Shown piece by piece: positions 26,249-35,200 of a stretch of 50,016 nucleotides of DNA. Location: assembly GCA_022447925.1 (NCBI GenBank), contig JAKUTS010000011.1, forward strand, positions 1 through 50,016. The letters are read 5' to 3'. The notes under the pieces were generated by a model that saw nothing but the letters and a program-made list of their open reading frames with translations, was not told the DNA's origin and did not search any database. Made by a program: the position numbers and the translations under genes. How positions within the stretch are numbered: position 1 is the first letter of the stretch; each line of letters opens with the position of its first letter. The DNA comes from SAR202 cluster bacterium. GTDB taxonomy: Bacteria > Chloroflexota > Dehalococcoidia > Lucifugimonadales > UBA2962.

Positions 26249-26656
26249 ATGCACAGTGTCACGAAAACCATAGATTTTTGTTACGGACATCGTTTGCTGA
26301 ACTATGAAGGACAATGCAAGTACCTTCATGGACACAATGGAAAGTTAGAAATAGATGTGGAGTCAAAGATTCTAGACGATAAAGGGATGGTAATTGATTT
26401 CACAGTAATAAAGGAAACCGTAAAAACATGGATTGACTCAAAAATGGATCACCGAATGATTTTATCGAGAGAAGACCCGTTAATACCTCTGCTAGAAGAA
26501 GCTGGCCAGCCGATTTACGTCATGGAAGACAACCCAACAGCTGAAAACATAGCTAAACTTGTATTTAATCAAGTTAAATCTCAAGGTATTGACGTTAAGG
26601 AAATACGTTTATGGGAAACTCCAACAAGCTATGCATCTTATTCTAAAATGAGCTAG
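26249..26656 (+). CDS. queD: 6-carboxy-5,6,7,8-tetrahydropterin synthase (QueD)
   Basis: Converts 7,8-dihydroneopterin triphosphate to 6-carboxytetrahydropterin, the second step of preQ0/queuosine synthesis. The 135-residue protein has the PTPS zinc histidines H14, H27 and H29 and the QueD-type CxxxHGH motif (C23-KYL-HGH). The C-terminal LWETPTSYASY holds the substrate-binding Glu. The length is normal. It sits between the FolM-like SDR and queC, with folE (the first pathway enzyme) after them. Confidence 0.92.
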   Translation: MHSVTKTIDFCYGHRLLNYEGQCKYLHGHNGKLEIDVESKILDDKGMVIDFTVIKETVKTWIDSKMDHRMILSREDPLIPLLEEAGQPIYVMEDNPTAENIAKLVFNQVKSQGIDVKEIRLWETPTSYASYSKMS

Positions 26657-26664
26657 GTAAAAAC

Positions 26665-27321
26665 TTGAATGAAATAGCTGTATTAACTAGTGGAGGTCTA
26701 GATAGCGCGATATTGTTAGCTGACCTGGCCAAATCCAACAAAACCCAACCGATATATGTTAGATCGGGGCTAAGATGGGAAAATGAAGAGATCAGCTCTC
26801 TAAAAAGTTTTATTGAAACCATTAATAACCCACTTATATCTGAAATTGTGACTTTATCAATAGATGGTTCAACGCTCTATGGTAAAAAGCACTGGAGTCT
26901 ATGTGGAGAAGTGCCAGCCTATGATGAACCTGACGAAAATGTGTATATACCCGGTAGAAATTTAATACTCGTCGGCTTAGCAGCCATATGGTGTAGTTCA
27001 AATAACATATCTTCAATATTCTTGGGATCACTCAAGGGCAATCCTTTCGCAGATGCAACTGATAACTTCATAAAGGATTATTCTGAAATTCTAAAAATCG
27101 GTCTTAATAAAGATATTTCTGTTCAAGCCCCTTACAGAGGGAAAAATAAGATTGAATTAATCAAAGAGTTCAAACATCTCCCATTAGATAAAACCATGAC
27201 ATGCATGCAACCTGTCGGCATGATTCACTGTAATGCTTGTAACAAGTGCAAAGAAAGGCGTGATGCTTTTGAAAAGGCAGGGATACAAGATAGAACTAAA
27301 TACAATAACGAGGAAATTTAA
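26665..27321 (+). CDS. queC: 7-cyano-7-deazaguanine (preQ0) synthase (QueC)
   Basis: Makes preQ0 from 7-carboxy-7-deazaguanine, ATP and ammonia. The 218-residue protein has the N-type PP-loop SGGLDS (9-14) and the C-terminal zinc site C180...C189-x2-C192-x2-C195 (IHCNACNKCKERRDAF). The start is TTG at 26665; the nearby ATG at 26669 is out of frame, and TTG gives the usual NEIAVLTSGG N-terminus. It overlaps folE by one base. The enzyme making its substrate, QueE, is not in the window. Confidence 0.92.
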   Translation: MNEIAVLTSGGLDSAILLADLAKSNKTQPIYVRSGLRWENEEISSLKSFIETINNPLISEIVTLSIDGSTLYGKKHWSLCGEVPAYDEPDENVYIPGRNLILVGLAAIWCSSNNISSIFLGSLKGNPFADATDNFIKDYSEILKIGLNKDISVQAPYRGKNKIELIKEFKHLPLDKTMTCMQPVGMIHCNACNKCKERRDAFEKAGIQDRTKYNNEEI

Positions 27322-27971
27322 TGAATAATAATAACTATCCTACTAGGTCTCCAGCAGAATACGAAAACCGTGTAAAAACAATTGTCCCTCTGTTAAAAAA
27401 CGTTCTGGAGATGTTGGGAGAAGATGTTGAACGTGAAGGTCTTATAAAAACTCCTGAGCGCTGGGCAAAGGCTCTTCTAGACTATACTAAAGGTATGGAG
27501 CAGGATCCTAAGCAACACTTACAAGTGATTTTTAAACTGGATGAGGAAAATTATCCAAATGATGCTCAGGACATGATCATCGTTCACAATATACAATTTA
27601 CATCCACTTGTGAGCATCATTTGGCTCCTTTCAGAGGAACTGCTCATATAGCTTACATACCAAACCCTGAAAGCAAGAAAATCACGGGCCTTTCAAAACT
27701 ATCTAGGGTTGTTGAATTGTTTGCTAAACGGCTACAAGTACAAGAACGAATGACACAACAAATCACAAAGGCAATCGATGATTATCTTAATCCTGCTGGC
27801 GTAATAGCAGTAACACAAGCTACTCATTATTGTATGGTTCAACGGGGAGTGGAACAGACATCTACATCAACTACTTCTACATCTAGAAGAGGAGTGTTTT
27901 TAACTAAGCCGGAACTTGAAGGTAAATTTCAAGACTATCTAAGAATAGAGCTGGATAACGCAAAATTCTAA
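27321..27971 (+). CDS. folE: GTP cyclohydrolase I (FolE)
   Basis: Hydrolyses GTP to dihydroneopterin triphosphate, feeding both folate and queuosine/preQ0 synthesis. The 216-residue protein has the type-I signature: CEHHLAPFRGTAHIAYIP with zinc ligands C97 and H100, a third ligand C171 in ATHYCMVQRG, and GLSKLSRVVELFAKRLQVQERMT. The queD-queC-folE order suggests that its main duty here is the deazapurine pathway. The one-base overlap with queC (TAATG) implies coupled translation. Confidence 0.95.
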   Translation: MNNNNYPTRSPAEYENRVKTIVPLLKNVLEMLGEDVEREGLIKTPERWAKALLDYTKGMEQDPKQHLQVIFKLDEENYPNDAQDMIIVHNIQFTSTCEHHLAPFRGTAHIAYIPNPESKKITGLSKLSRVVELFAKRLQVQERMTQQITKAIDDYLNPAGVIAVTQATHYCMVQRGVEQTSTSTTSTSRRGVFLTKPELEGKFQDYLRIELDNAKF

Positions 27972-27990
27972 CCCATAAAACTTACTGGAT

Positions 27991-28007
27991 CTATTTATTT
28001 TAAATAG
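27991..28007. terminator. AT-rich hairpin between convergent folE and monooxygenase genes
   Basis: CTATTTA (27991-27997), loop TTT, TAAATAG (28001-28007): a 7-bp perfect stem in the 36-base gap. Weak because it is AT-only apart from two pairs. Confidence 0.25.
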
Positions 28008-29090
28008 TTAATTGAGATCAGATAAGCTGGGTATTACTTCCTGAGCAAGAATAGTCATTGATTTAATCCACTGATCGCGTGGTTCCCATTCATGTGAATA
28101 AGCAAGTAGAGTTCCAAATCCACCAATGTCACTGTATAACTGACGGATTTTTTCCGTCACTTCATCACGACTTCCAACTATCCAAATATTGTCCACCATA
28201 TATTCCAAATCTATAGCTTCATCAGGCATGTCTGGATCCATTTTCATAAGGTCTAGAAAACCAAGTTTATCCATTACTAATCTAAAATAGGTAACGAAGT
28301 CACGCGCCATTACGCCGTTAAGTGCAAAATTTCGAGCCTCTTCTGTAGTTTCAGCAATAAAAACATTTCTGCAAATTCTCCAGTCGTTTCTGTTAGGAGA
28401 AATACCCGCTCCAAAGGCGGATTCTTCATATACATCCCATTGAGATTTAAGCGTGTTAGAAGGCACAAAATCAATACTCAATGGCCACCAGCCGTTTTGA
28501 CCAGCTTTTATTAACGAATCAGAGCGAACACCAAGCCCGGCAACAGCAATAGGAGGATGGGGCTTTTGATAAGGTTGCATATGTACGTAGAACCCTAGTT
28601 CATCCATAGGCTCAGGTATGGTAAATTTCCAAAACTTATTCTCGTAAGTGCCTGGTTCTAGGCCATCCCAAATTTTAAGCACCATTTCCAACGTCTCCCA
28701 TGTTAGTTCGCGTTGTTCGTTACTGGCAGCATCAATTCCAAATGCCTGAAAGTCCAACGGGGTCGCTCCACTGCCCACACCCCACATGAATCTGCCTTGC
28801 GCTTGGTGGTCAAGTTGCGCAATTCGATGAGCAATGTGGAATGGATTATGGTTTGGTAAACAATGAACTCCGGTGCCTAGCTTAATATTTTTAGTCATAG
28901 CTATAGCTTGAGCTATAAAAATATCCGGTGCAGGAATGTTTTCCCAAGCAGCTGTGTAGTGCTCTGCAACCCATGCTTCTGAGTAACCGAGTTCATCCAA
29001 AACTTTAATTTGGTCTAAATCATGATGAATGGTCTTTGTGAAATCGCTACCTGCGGGGTGCAGAGGGTCCACAAAATATCCTAATTCCAT
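28008..29090 (-). CDS. Luciferase-like flavin-dependent monooxygenase (paralogue 2)
   Basis: A 360-residue luciferase-superfamily protein clearly paralogous to the one at 15457-16551: LDELGYSEAWVAEHYTAAWENIPAPD, PNHNPFHIAHRIAQLDHQAQGRFMWGVGSGA and NIWIVGSRDEVTEKIRQLY. Length and domain order are the same, while the N-terminal substrate loops and the middle helices differ, suggesting different substrates. Converges with folE. The oligopeptide-type ABC ATPase genes are upstream on the same strand, 38 bases away, so uptake and oxidation of one compound could be coupled, although this is inference. Confidence 0.9.
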   Translation of the reverse strand: MELGYFVDPLHPAGSDFTKTIHHDLDQIKVLDELGYSEAWVAEHYTAAWENIPAPDIFIAQAIAMTKNIKLGTGVHCLPNHNPFHIAHRIAQLDHQAQGRFMWGVGSGATPLDFQAFGIDAASNEQRELTWETLEMVLKIWDGLEPGTYENKFWKFTIPEPMDELGFYVHMQPYQKPHPPIAVAGLGVRSDSLIKAGQNGWWPLSIDFVPSNTLKSQWDVYEESAFGAGISPNRNDWRICRNVFIAETTEEARNFALNGVMARDFVTYFRLVMDKLGFLDLMKMDPDMPDEAIDLEYMVDNIWIVGSRDEVTEKIRQLYSDIGGFGTLLAYSHEWEPRDQWIKSMTILAQEVIPSLSDLN

Positions 29091-29127
29091 CAGCTGTAAT
29101 GCCTTTACGCTCTAATACGGAATTTTC

Positions 29128-30174
29128 CTATCCGCAATTAACACAACATGCATCAACCCAATGCTCAGGGCTTACTTCTACTAGATGCATTTGATCTTCG
29201 GCATCGGTACATTGGTTACTCGGACTAGGACACCTAGTTTTGAAAACACACCCAACAGGCGGGTTTGAAGGACTAGGCACATCTCCCTCTAACACTATCC
29301 TATCTCTAGTTGCTTCAAGTACAGGGTCAGGAATAGGTATTGCTGATAAAAGCGCCTTTGTATATGGATGTTGTGGGTTCTCATAAAGTTCTACCCTATC
29401 AGCTATCTCTACAATATGGCCTAGATACATAACAGCTATGCGATCTGATATATGTCGTACAACAGACAAATCATGTGCAATAAATAAGTATGTAAGATCA
29501 TACTGTTCCTGTAGATCTTCCATTAGGTTTATAACTTGAGCTTGAATAGAAACATCCAAAGCTGACACGGGCTCATCACAAACTATGAAGCTTGGGTTTA
29601 CCGCTATAGCTCGAGCTATACCAATTCTTTGCCTCTGTCCTCCACTAAATTCATGTGGATAACGATCTGCCATAAATGGATTCAGTCCAACATTTTCAAG
29701 CAAGTGAGCAATACGTTCTCGATACTCATTTTTGCTATCTGTCAAACCATGCACAATTAGCGGCTCTCCAATAATCGAACCAGCACTCATTCTTGGGTTT
29801 AACGAACTATAGGGATCCTGAAATATAAGTTGCATCTGCCTTCTTAAAGGCCTCATCTGGTTTACATTCCAGCCAGCTATATTTTCTCCGTTAAATATTA
29901 CTTCTCCATCTGTAGGAGAATTTAACTGCAAAATAGATCTGCCAGTAGTTGATTTACCGCAGCCCGATTCACCTACTAGACCAAGCGTCTCTCCCCTGCG
30001 GATAGTGAAGCTTATATCATCAACAGCTTTAACATCCGCGACATGACGTTGAAGTAATATTCCTGAAGTTATTGGAAAATACTGTTTAAGATTCTTAACT
30101 TCAAGGATATTGTCATGTCCGTCAGAAGATTTAGTTTCTTTTGTTTTTTCAGTTGTTTTAGTTTCTTGAACCAT
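29128..30174 (-). CDS. Oligopeptide/dipeptide-type ABC transporter ATPase (OppF-like)
   Basis: A 348-residue ATPase of the Opp/Dpp importer type. Walker A is [10 protein letters not shown]-loop FQDP, signature FSGGQRQR, Walker [13 protein letters not shown]. The C-terminal oligopeptide extension has [11 protein letters not shown] and a final Cys cluster (ACCVNCG). The N-terminal 25 residues are Lys/Thr/Glu-rich and not conserved. Paired with the OppD-like gene 46 bases upstream. Membrane subunits and binding protein are not in the window, so the substrate is open. Confidence 0.9.
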   Translation of the reverse strand: MVQETKTTEKTKETKSSDGHDNILEVKNLKQYFPITSGILLQRHVADVKAVDDISFTIRRGETLGLVGESGCGKSTTGRSILQLNSPTDGEVIFNGENIAGWNVNQMRPLRRQMQLIFQDPYSSLNPRMSAGSIIGEPLIVHGLTDSKNEYRERIAHLLENVGLNPFMADRYPHEFSGGQRQRIGIARAIAVNPSFIVCDEPVSALDVSIQAQVINLMEDLQEQYDLTYLFIAHDLSVVRHISDRIAVMYLGHIVEIADRVELYENPQHPYTKALLSAIPIPDPVLEATRDRIVLEGDVPSPSNPPVGCVFKTRCPSPSNQCTDAEDQMHLVEVSPEHWVDACCVNCG

Positions 30175-30220
30175 CTGTTACCTCATCCGCCGGTTTTTAG
30201 TCCAGCAGCTTCAATATTTT

Positions 30221-31216
30221 CTATTTTTTTGCCAGCTCATGTAGTTCTGATGCTACATAGCAACGAGACACATGACCTGGAGTGATCTCTTCTAGCTCGG
30301 GCATTTTCTCGTTACATTTATCTATGGCAAATTTGCATCTAGGTGCGAATGCACATGCATCAGGCAAATCAATTACTAACGGAGGGAGTCCTTCAATCGC
30401 TTCAAGTTTCTCCGGTATTTTTTCATCTAGTCTTGGTACCGACTTAAGTAACCCCAATGTATATGGATGCCTAGGATCTGTATAAACGTCATTTGCTGTG
30501 CCGCTTTCTATTATCTTGCCAGCATACATAACTATCACACGCTCAGCGTATCGGGCCACAACACCAAGATTATGAGTGATCATAACTAACGCTGTTCCGT
30601 ATTCTTTTGCCATATCGCGCATTACTTCTAATACCTGCGCCTGAATGGTTACGTCTAACGCAGTTGTAGGCTCATCCGCTATTATCATCCTAGGGTTACA
30701 ACTCACCGCAAGTGCAATCATGACTCTCTGCCTCATACCGCCACTGAACTGGTGAGGGTAGTCTTTAAGCCTTCTATGAGCATCAGGTATACCAACTTGC
30801 TCTAGAAGATCGCCTGCTCTTGCCAAAGCTTCTTTATGGTTTAGATCCATATGAAGCTTTAATGCTTCAGTTAATTGATATCCGATAGTTAATACAGGGT
30901 TAAGGGATGTCATAGGCTCCTGAAATACCATTGAAATGTCGTTACCACGAACATCTCTCATTTCTGTCTCTGATAATTTCAAAATATCAGTTCCCTCAAA
31001 GATGACTTCGCCATGAACAATCCTGCCTGGAGGACTCGCAATGAGTCTCATTATGGATAAAGCACTCACGCTTTTCCCACAACCAGATTCTCCAACAATT
31101 GCTACTGACTCACCTTCATCTATGTGATAGGTAACTCCATCAACCGCTTTTACTACGCCATCGGCTGTAAAAAAATATGTTGCTAAATCGTTTACTTCAA
31201 GTAGTCTTTCAGCCAT
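30221..31216 (-). CDS. Oligopeptide/dipeptide-type ABC transporter ATPase (OppD-like)
   Basis: A 331-residue ATPase: Walker [10 protein letters not shown]-loop VFQEPMTSLNPVL, signature FSGGMRQR, Walker B IIADEPTTALD. The C-terminal C-x5-C...C pattern (ACAFAPRCKF...CNEK) is typical of OppD/DppD. I prefer the ATG at 31216 because GGGAGGAG lies 8 bases upstream; a GTG at 31225 is also in frame. It is the first gene of the minus-strand unit oppD-oppF-monooxygenase. The permease and solute-binding genes are missing from the neighbourhood. Confidence 0.9.
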   Translation of the reverse strand: MAERLLEVNDLATYFFTADGVVKAVDGVTYHIDEGESVAIVGESGCGKSVSALSIMRLIASPPGRIVHGEVIFEGTDILKLSETEMRDVRGNDISMVFQEPMTSLNPVLTIGYQLTEALKLHMDLNHKEALARAGDLLEQVGIPDAHRRLKDYPHQFSGGMRQRVMIALAVSCNPRMIIADEPTTALDVTIQAQVLEVMRDMAKEYGTALVMITHNLGVVARYAERVIVMYAGKIIESGTANDVYTDPRHPYTLGLLKSVPRLDEKIPEKLEAIEGLPPLVIDLPDACAFAPRCKFAIDKCNEKMPELEEITPGHVSRCYVASELHELAKK

Positions 31217-31325
31217 TAATACCACTCCTCCCGAGTGTTCTTAATTAATGTAAAACACCTCGATTAATTAATCGGAAAACGAATACATAGATTCACTTTC
31301 AGCGACTTTACATGTAGGCAGACAT

Positions 31326-31359
31326 TATAGAGTGGGTTCAAAGAAAAAACCACTCTATA
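31326..31359. repeat. Inverted repeat in a divergent promoter region
   Basis: TATAGAGTGG (31326-31335) and CCACTCTATA (31350-31359), a perfect 10-bp pair with a 14-base A-rich spacer. It lies between the divergent OppD-like and SDR genes, so an operator is more plausible than a terminator. The remainder of 31217-31490 is AT-rich with no gene visible. Confidence 0.45.
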
Positions 31360-31490
31360 TGAAAATCTTTAAGCCAATCTTGTTAAAAACGGGGGAATAT
31401 TCCTAATTTTATGTACAAAACAAATGTGAAGTCGTTAACATGATGTTAATTAAAAACATTCTATGGGATTAATTGATAAGTTCAGAATTA

Positions 31491-32285
31491 ATGGAACACA
31501 AACGACTAAAAGATAAAGTGGCGATTATTACAGGTGGAGCTACTGGCGTACTTGGCAAAGTGATGGGTATCGGAGGAGCTTCTGCATGGGCATTTGTTGA
31601 ACAGGGAGCTAAAGTCCTAATTGCTGACGTAGACCATGAAAACGGGCATTTAACCGCTTCTCAAATCAATAGCACAACAAACACTAAGAACACAGCATTA
31701 TTTATGAAAGCAGATGTAAAGATTGAATCAGACTGGGAAAAATTAATTAGCTATACAGAGAGTAAATTTGGAAGAATAGATATTCTAGTTCACGCTGCAG
31801 GCAAAGCTTTAACGGGAGATATAGATAAAACGGACCTATGCCAATGGGACGAAATGATGGATATCCACAGCAAAGGTGTTTTTCTTGGAACTAAATGTGT
31901 TATTCCAGTAATGCGGAGGTCAAAACATGGATCGATAGTCATCGTATCCTCAATAGATTCACATGTTGGTGGATCCGGAACGGCATATTCAGCTGCAAAA
32001 GGATCTGGTCGAACATTTGCTAAAGTTTCTGCCATTCAACTTGCAAAAGATAATATACGTGTGAATTCCGTTCACCCTGGATACACTGACACCCCTTTGT
32101 CACGTAAGCTGGTCGCCGAAATTACTGCAGATGGATCTCCTGACCCAAGAGTACCTAGAATTCCGTTAGGCCGAGTAGCCAACTCACATGAAATTGCCAA
32201 ATTGATTTTGTTTTTGGCTTCTGATGAATCATCATATATTACAGGAGCTGAAGTGATTATTGATGGCGGAGTAACAAGTCAATAA
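31491..32285 (+). CDS. Short-chain dehydrogenase with an insertion in the glycine-rich loop
   Basis: A 264-residue SDR (from ATG 31491; an in-frame TTG at 31473 would add six residues). Conserved parts are D46 (NAD preference), HAAG, Ser153 region VSS and Y166-SAA-K170, with C-terminal SSYITGAEVIIDGG. The cofactor turn is unusual: TGGA is followed by about eight extra residues (TGVLGKVM) before GIGGASA, lengthening the normal TGxxxGIG loop. The substrate is unknown. It converges with the CoA-transferase gene with 8 bases between the stops. Confidence 0.88.
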   Translation: MEHKRLKDKVAIITGGATGVLGKVMGIGGASAWAFVEQGAKVLIADVDHENGHLTASQINSTTNTKNTALFMKADVKIESDWEKLISYTESKFGRIDILVHAAGKALTGDIDKTDLCQWDEMMDIHSKGVFLGTKCVIPVMRRSKHGSIVIVSSIDSHVGGSGTAYSAAKGSGRTFAKVSAIQLAKDNIRVNSVHPGYTDTPLSRKLVAEITADGSPDPRVPRIPLGRVANSHEIAKLILFLASDESSYITGAEVIIDGGVTSQ

Positions 32286-32293
32286 TACCTGTT

Positions 32294-33571
32294 CTACAAT
32301 ATCACGCCCTTATCTTGTAAATTAGCAATGTCATCCCAAGAATAACCAGCTTCTATCAATATTTCCTCAGTATGTTCCCCTATCTCTGGTGCCACCCTGC
32401 GAATTGAGCTAGGAGTTTCACTATACTGAATTGGATGATTGGCTAATTTCACTTTCCCTAAAGTGGGATGATTAGTTTCTACTATATATTTGTTGGCTTG
32501 GACTTGAGGATCATCCCAAAGTTCCATGAGTTGCTGAACGGGTGCATATATAAAGTCACCTGCAGAAGACAGTATCTCATCCCATTCATCATATGTTTTG
32601 GATTCAAACACCTCATCAAGTAACTTAATCAACTCTTGATTATTTTTTGCTCTTGATTCAGTATCGATGAATTTCTCATCTTTAGCTAAGCCTTCAATTC
32701 CTAATGCTCCAGCAAATGTTGGCCAATATCTATCTGCCTCCAAATTTGCCAACATCAACCATCGTCCGTCCTTACATTTGTAGTAATTCGATATTGGATT
32801 ATAAGCTTTATCTCTAGATGGTTTAGCTGTTAAATTTGCTTCTGAAGCAGGCTTATGAGCTGTTAGCATACTCATAGATACTCCTAGTCCCTGAAGCCAT
32901 ATAGAGCTGCCTAAGTGAGATGCGTCAACGCGTTGACCTACACCTGTATCCTGGCGCGCATAAAGAGCAGCTAGCACACCCCAGCTAAGCATAATTCCAC
33001 CTATTTGATCAGCTACAACACCCTGGATTGGATATGGGTCGTCCCCATCAGATCCGGTTGCGTACATTAAGCCTGATCTTGCTTGGCCAACGGTATCTAA
33101 AGCCGGCTTATAAGCATCGGGGCCCTCTGGGCCATATCCGCTACCAGAGCCATAAATTATTTGATTATTAATTAATTTAAGGTCTTCATAACCCAACCCA
33201 AGTCTTTCCGCGACACCCTTTCTATAATTTTGCAAGAATATATCTGCGTCACTAACCAAATTACGTACTACTTCCACTCCCTCAGGTTGCTTTAAATCTA
33301 AAGCTATCGATCTCTTATTACGTTGATTCGCTTCAAAATATGAATTTCGACCACCTGGCAAACTTCGATCAATACCACTTAGGGTAAACATAGCCCTTCC
33401 TTGCTCACCCGATAATGCTTCAACTTTAATTACATCAGCCCCCAAATCGCCGAGCATCATTGCTGCAACTGGCCCAAATTGCCAGAGCGTCCAATCAATT
33501 ACTTTGATGCCACTTAATGGGCCTTTCGGTGTTCCATTTTGCAAAGATTGAGTATTACTGTCTTTATCCAT
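32294..33571 (-). CDS. CaiB/BaiF class III CoA-transferase
   Basis: A 425-residue single-module enzyme, normal length. Landmarks are PLSGIKVIDWT near the start, LGADVIKVEA, RNKRSIALDLK, NYRKGVAERLGLGYEDL, GPEGP and the catalytic Asp in VVADQIGG (D188). The C-terminal GEHTEEILIEAGYSWDDIANL is the usual end. It moves CoA from an acyl-CoA to another acid, usually to activate a substrate for beta-oxidation or racemisation; the substrate cannot be told. The monocistronic look (its promoter is between 33572 and 33693, divergent from cinA) leaves its pathway open. Confidence 0.92.
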   Translation of the reverse strand: MDKDSNTQSLQNGTPKGPLSGIKVIDWTLWQFGPVAAMMLGDLGADVIKVEALSGEQGRAMFTLSGIDRSLPGGRNSYFEANQRNKRSIALDLKQPEGVEVVRNLVSDADIFLQNYRKGVAERLGLGYEDLKLINNQIIYGSGSGYGPEGPDAYKPALDTVGQARSGLMYATGSDGDDPYPIQGVVADQIGGIMLSWGVLAALYARQDTGVGQRVDASHLGSSIWLQGLGVSMSMLTAHKPASEANLTAKPSRDKAYNPISNYYKCKDGRWLMLANLEADRYWPTFAGALGIEGLAKDEKFIDTESRAKNNQELIKLLDEVFESKTYDEWDEILSSAGDFIYAPVQQLMELWDDPQVQANKYIVETNHPTLGKVKLANHPIQYSETPSSIRRVAPEIGEHTEEILIEAGYSWDDIANLQDKGVIL

Positions 33572-33693
33572 AACAGCAGTTTAGCATTATGTGGTTGACA
33601 ACGTGAAGATTGAAAATAAAAATGAAAATCACAAAGTGAATTCAAGATTTCCATGAATTGATTTTGTTAAACAACCAATATCAAGGAATAAAT

Positions 33694-34935
33694 ATGCCTA
33701 GTGCTGAAATTGTTTCCATAGGATCGGAACTTTTACTAGGGCAGATAGTAGATACTAATGCCACGTGGATGGCTCAGCGTTTAACTGAAATAGGAATTAA
33801 CCTGTACCGAAAATCAGTCGTTGGAGATAACAAATCACGAATGTTTGATGTAATAAATCAGGCACTTGATAGATCTGATATTGTAATTTGTGGTGGAGGT
33901 TTAGGCCCTACTCAAGATGATATAACTAGAGAAGTTATAGCAGAAGTCACAAATAGACAACTCATCTTAGACGAAGACTTGTTAGATACTATAGACACCA
34001 TGTTTCGTAGTCGCGGATTTCTAATGACAAAGAACAACGAGAGGCAAGCTTACATACCTGAAGGTTCAATTAAGATACACAACCCAAATGGAACTGCTCC
34101 ATCCTTTGCTGTGGAAGATCCTAGGGGTGTTATATTTGCTTTACCCGGAGTTCCTTTTGAACTTAAGTGGCTGTTCACAAACGAAGTTATCCCTTACTTG
34201 AAAGAAACATTTACTCTTTCTGATGTAATAAGTTACAAAATACTTAAAGTAGCAGAATTAGGTGAGAGTAACGTCGATCATTTAATTGGAAATTTAATTG
34301 CTGATTCAAGTAACCCTACGGTTGGTGTGTTAGCACATCCTGGACAAGTAGACGTCCGTATTACAGCAAAAGCAGGGTCCTTAGAGAAGGCAAATATTTT
34401 GATCGAACCAATAGAACAAAAAGTTCGTTCATTACTTGGTAAACATATTTTCGCTACGGATGATGAGACTATGGAAACGGTTTTAGGTAAATTGCTAGCA
34501 AAAGACAATATCAACATTTGTTCATACGAAGATGTAACACAAGGAATGCTATGCGATAGGTTGCAAAGAGCATCTCTAGATCATTTTATTGAAGGGATAG
34601 TCGGTAATGGGATCGAAACTATCGACCGACTTAATCAAACCCATACCAAGAATACAAATACGACGCAAAATTCTGTAGAAACATTAGCTTTAAAGATTCT
34701 AAAAGATTGTGAGGCAGACTTAAGTGTGGTTTTGCATGGCGCCCCAGACATATCAGATGGAGCTGAAAACTTAGCTAGAGGTCAGACTTTCATTACTGTA
34801 ACCGACGGAAAAAGTTTTAAGAATAGAAATTTAAATGTTTCAGGCAGGGGTAATCCTGACAGGATTAGGACTAGCTTTGAAGCCTTAAACCTAATACGTT
34901 CTGTGGTTGAAGAAGGATTTACTGAGAAAAAATAG
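33694..34935 (+). CDS. cinA: CinA family protein with altered deamidase domain
   Basis: A 413-residue protein. The N-terminal COG1058 domain is typical: VSIGSELLLGQIVDTNATWMAQRL, then GGLGPTQDD, then FALPGVP. It is proposed to act as ADP-ribose/NMN pyrophosphatase. The C-terminal CinA/PncC-like region (about residues 265-413) lacks the family's conserved Ser-Cys-Thr-Gly-Gly signature: the position reads CSYEDVTQGML. The nicotinamide-mononucleotide deamidase activity is therefore doubtful. I chose ATG 33694, with AAGGA 7 bases upstream, over the in-frame TTG at 33658. The stop TAG (34933-34935) lies in the stem of a terminator-like hairpin. Confidence 0.85.
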   Translation: MPSAEIVSIGSELLLGQIVDTNATWMAQRLTEIGINLYRKSVVGDNKSRMFDVINQALDRSDIVICGGGLGPTQDDITREVIAEVTNRQLILDEDLLDTIDTMFRSRGFLMTKNNERQAYIPEGSIKIHNPNGTAPSFAVEDPRGVIFALPGVPFELKWLFTNEVIPYLKETFTLSDVISYKILKVAELGESNVDHLIGNLIADSSNPTVGVLAHPGQVDVRITAKAGSLEKANILIEPIEQKVRSLLGKHIFATDDETMETVLGKLLAKDNINICSYEDVTQGMLCDRLQRASLDHFIEGIVGNGIETIDRLNQTHTKNTNTTQNSVETLALKILKDCEADLSVVLHGAPDISDGAENLARGQTFITVTDGKSFKNRNLNVSGRGNPDRIRTSFEALNLIRSVVEEGFTEKK

Positions 34936-34959
34936 GCCCCACCGAAAGTGAGGCCTATT
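34931..34959 (+). terminator. Hairpin at the cinA stop codon
   Basis: AATAGGCCCCAC (34931-34942), loop CGAAA, GTGAGGCCTATT (34948-34959): 12-bp stem with one mismatch, and the cinA TAG inside the stem. No T-tract follows, so it may work together with the hairpins just downstream. Confidence 0.5.
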
Positions 34960-34963
34960 ACGA

Positions 34964-34998
34964 GAGGTGTTCCGATGAACACCTAACTGGAACACCTC
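34964..34998. terminator. Competing stem-loops downstream of cinA
   Basis: Arm A GAGGTGTTCC (34964-34973) can pair either with arm B GAACACCT (34977-34984; 8 bp, loop CGAT) or with arm C GGAACACCTC (34989-34998; 10 bp, longer loop). The two pairings exclude each other. They lie between the convergent cinA and amidase genes. The remainder to 35200 is AT-rich and shows no gene that I can support. Confidence 0.45.
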
Positions 34999-35200
34999 CA
35001 ACTACTGTTAATGTCCAATTCACATAACCTCCTTTCTGGAGAATTCAACCTACCACCTATTCAAAAAAAACTGACACCCAACGTCTCCAGATTTGATTAT
35101 AAACAGGTAATTAAAAATAGTGTATATATTGTTCGGCTAGAATCTGGTTTTCAAACGAATATTTGATAATAAAAATAATTTTGAATAATTAGTTTTTTAT

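Noticed and set aside
34958-35023. Minus-strand 21-codon ORF with a GTG start preceded by AGAAAGGAGG (35028-35037), a near-perfect Shine-Dalgarno sequence
   Set aside because: It is very short, in a 3' region full of hairpins, with no recognisable product. The SD-like string may be chance or part of an RNA structure; worth a ribosome profiling check only.
35021-35037. CCTCCTTTCT resembles the 3' end of 16S rRNA
   Set aside because: The sequence before it does not follow the conserved 16S 3' stem, so no rRNA fragment is present.
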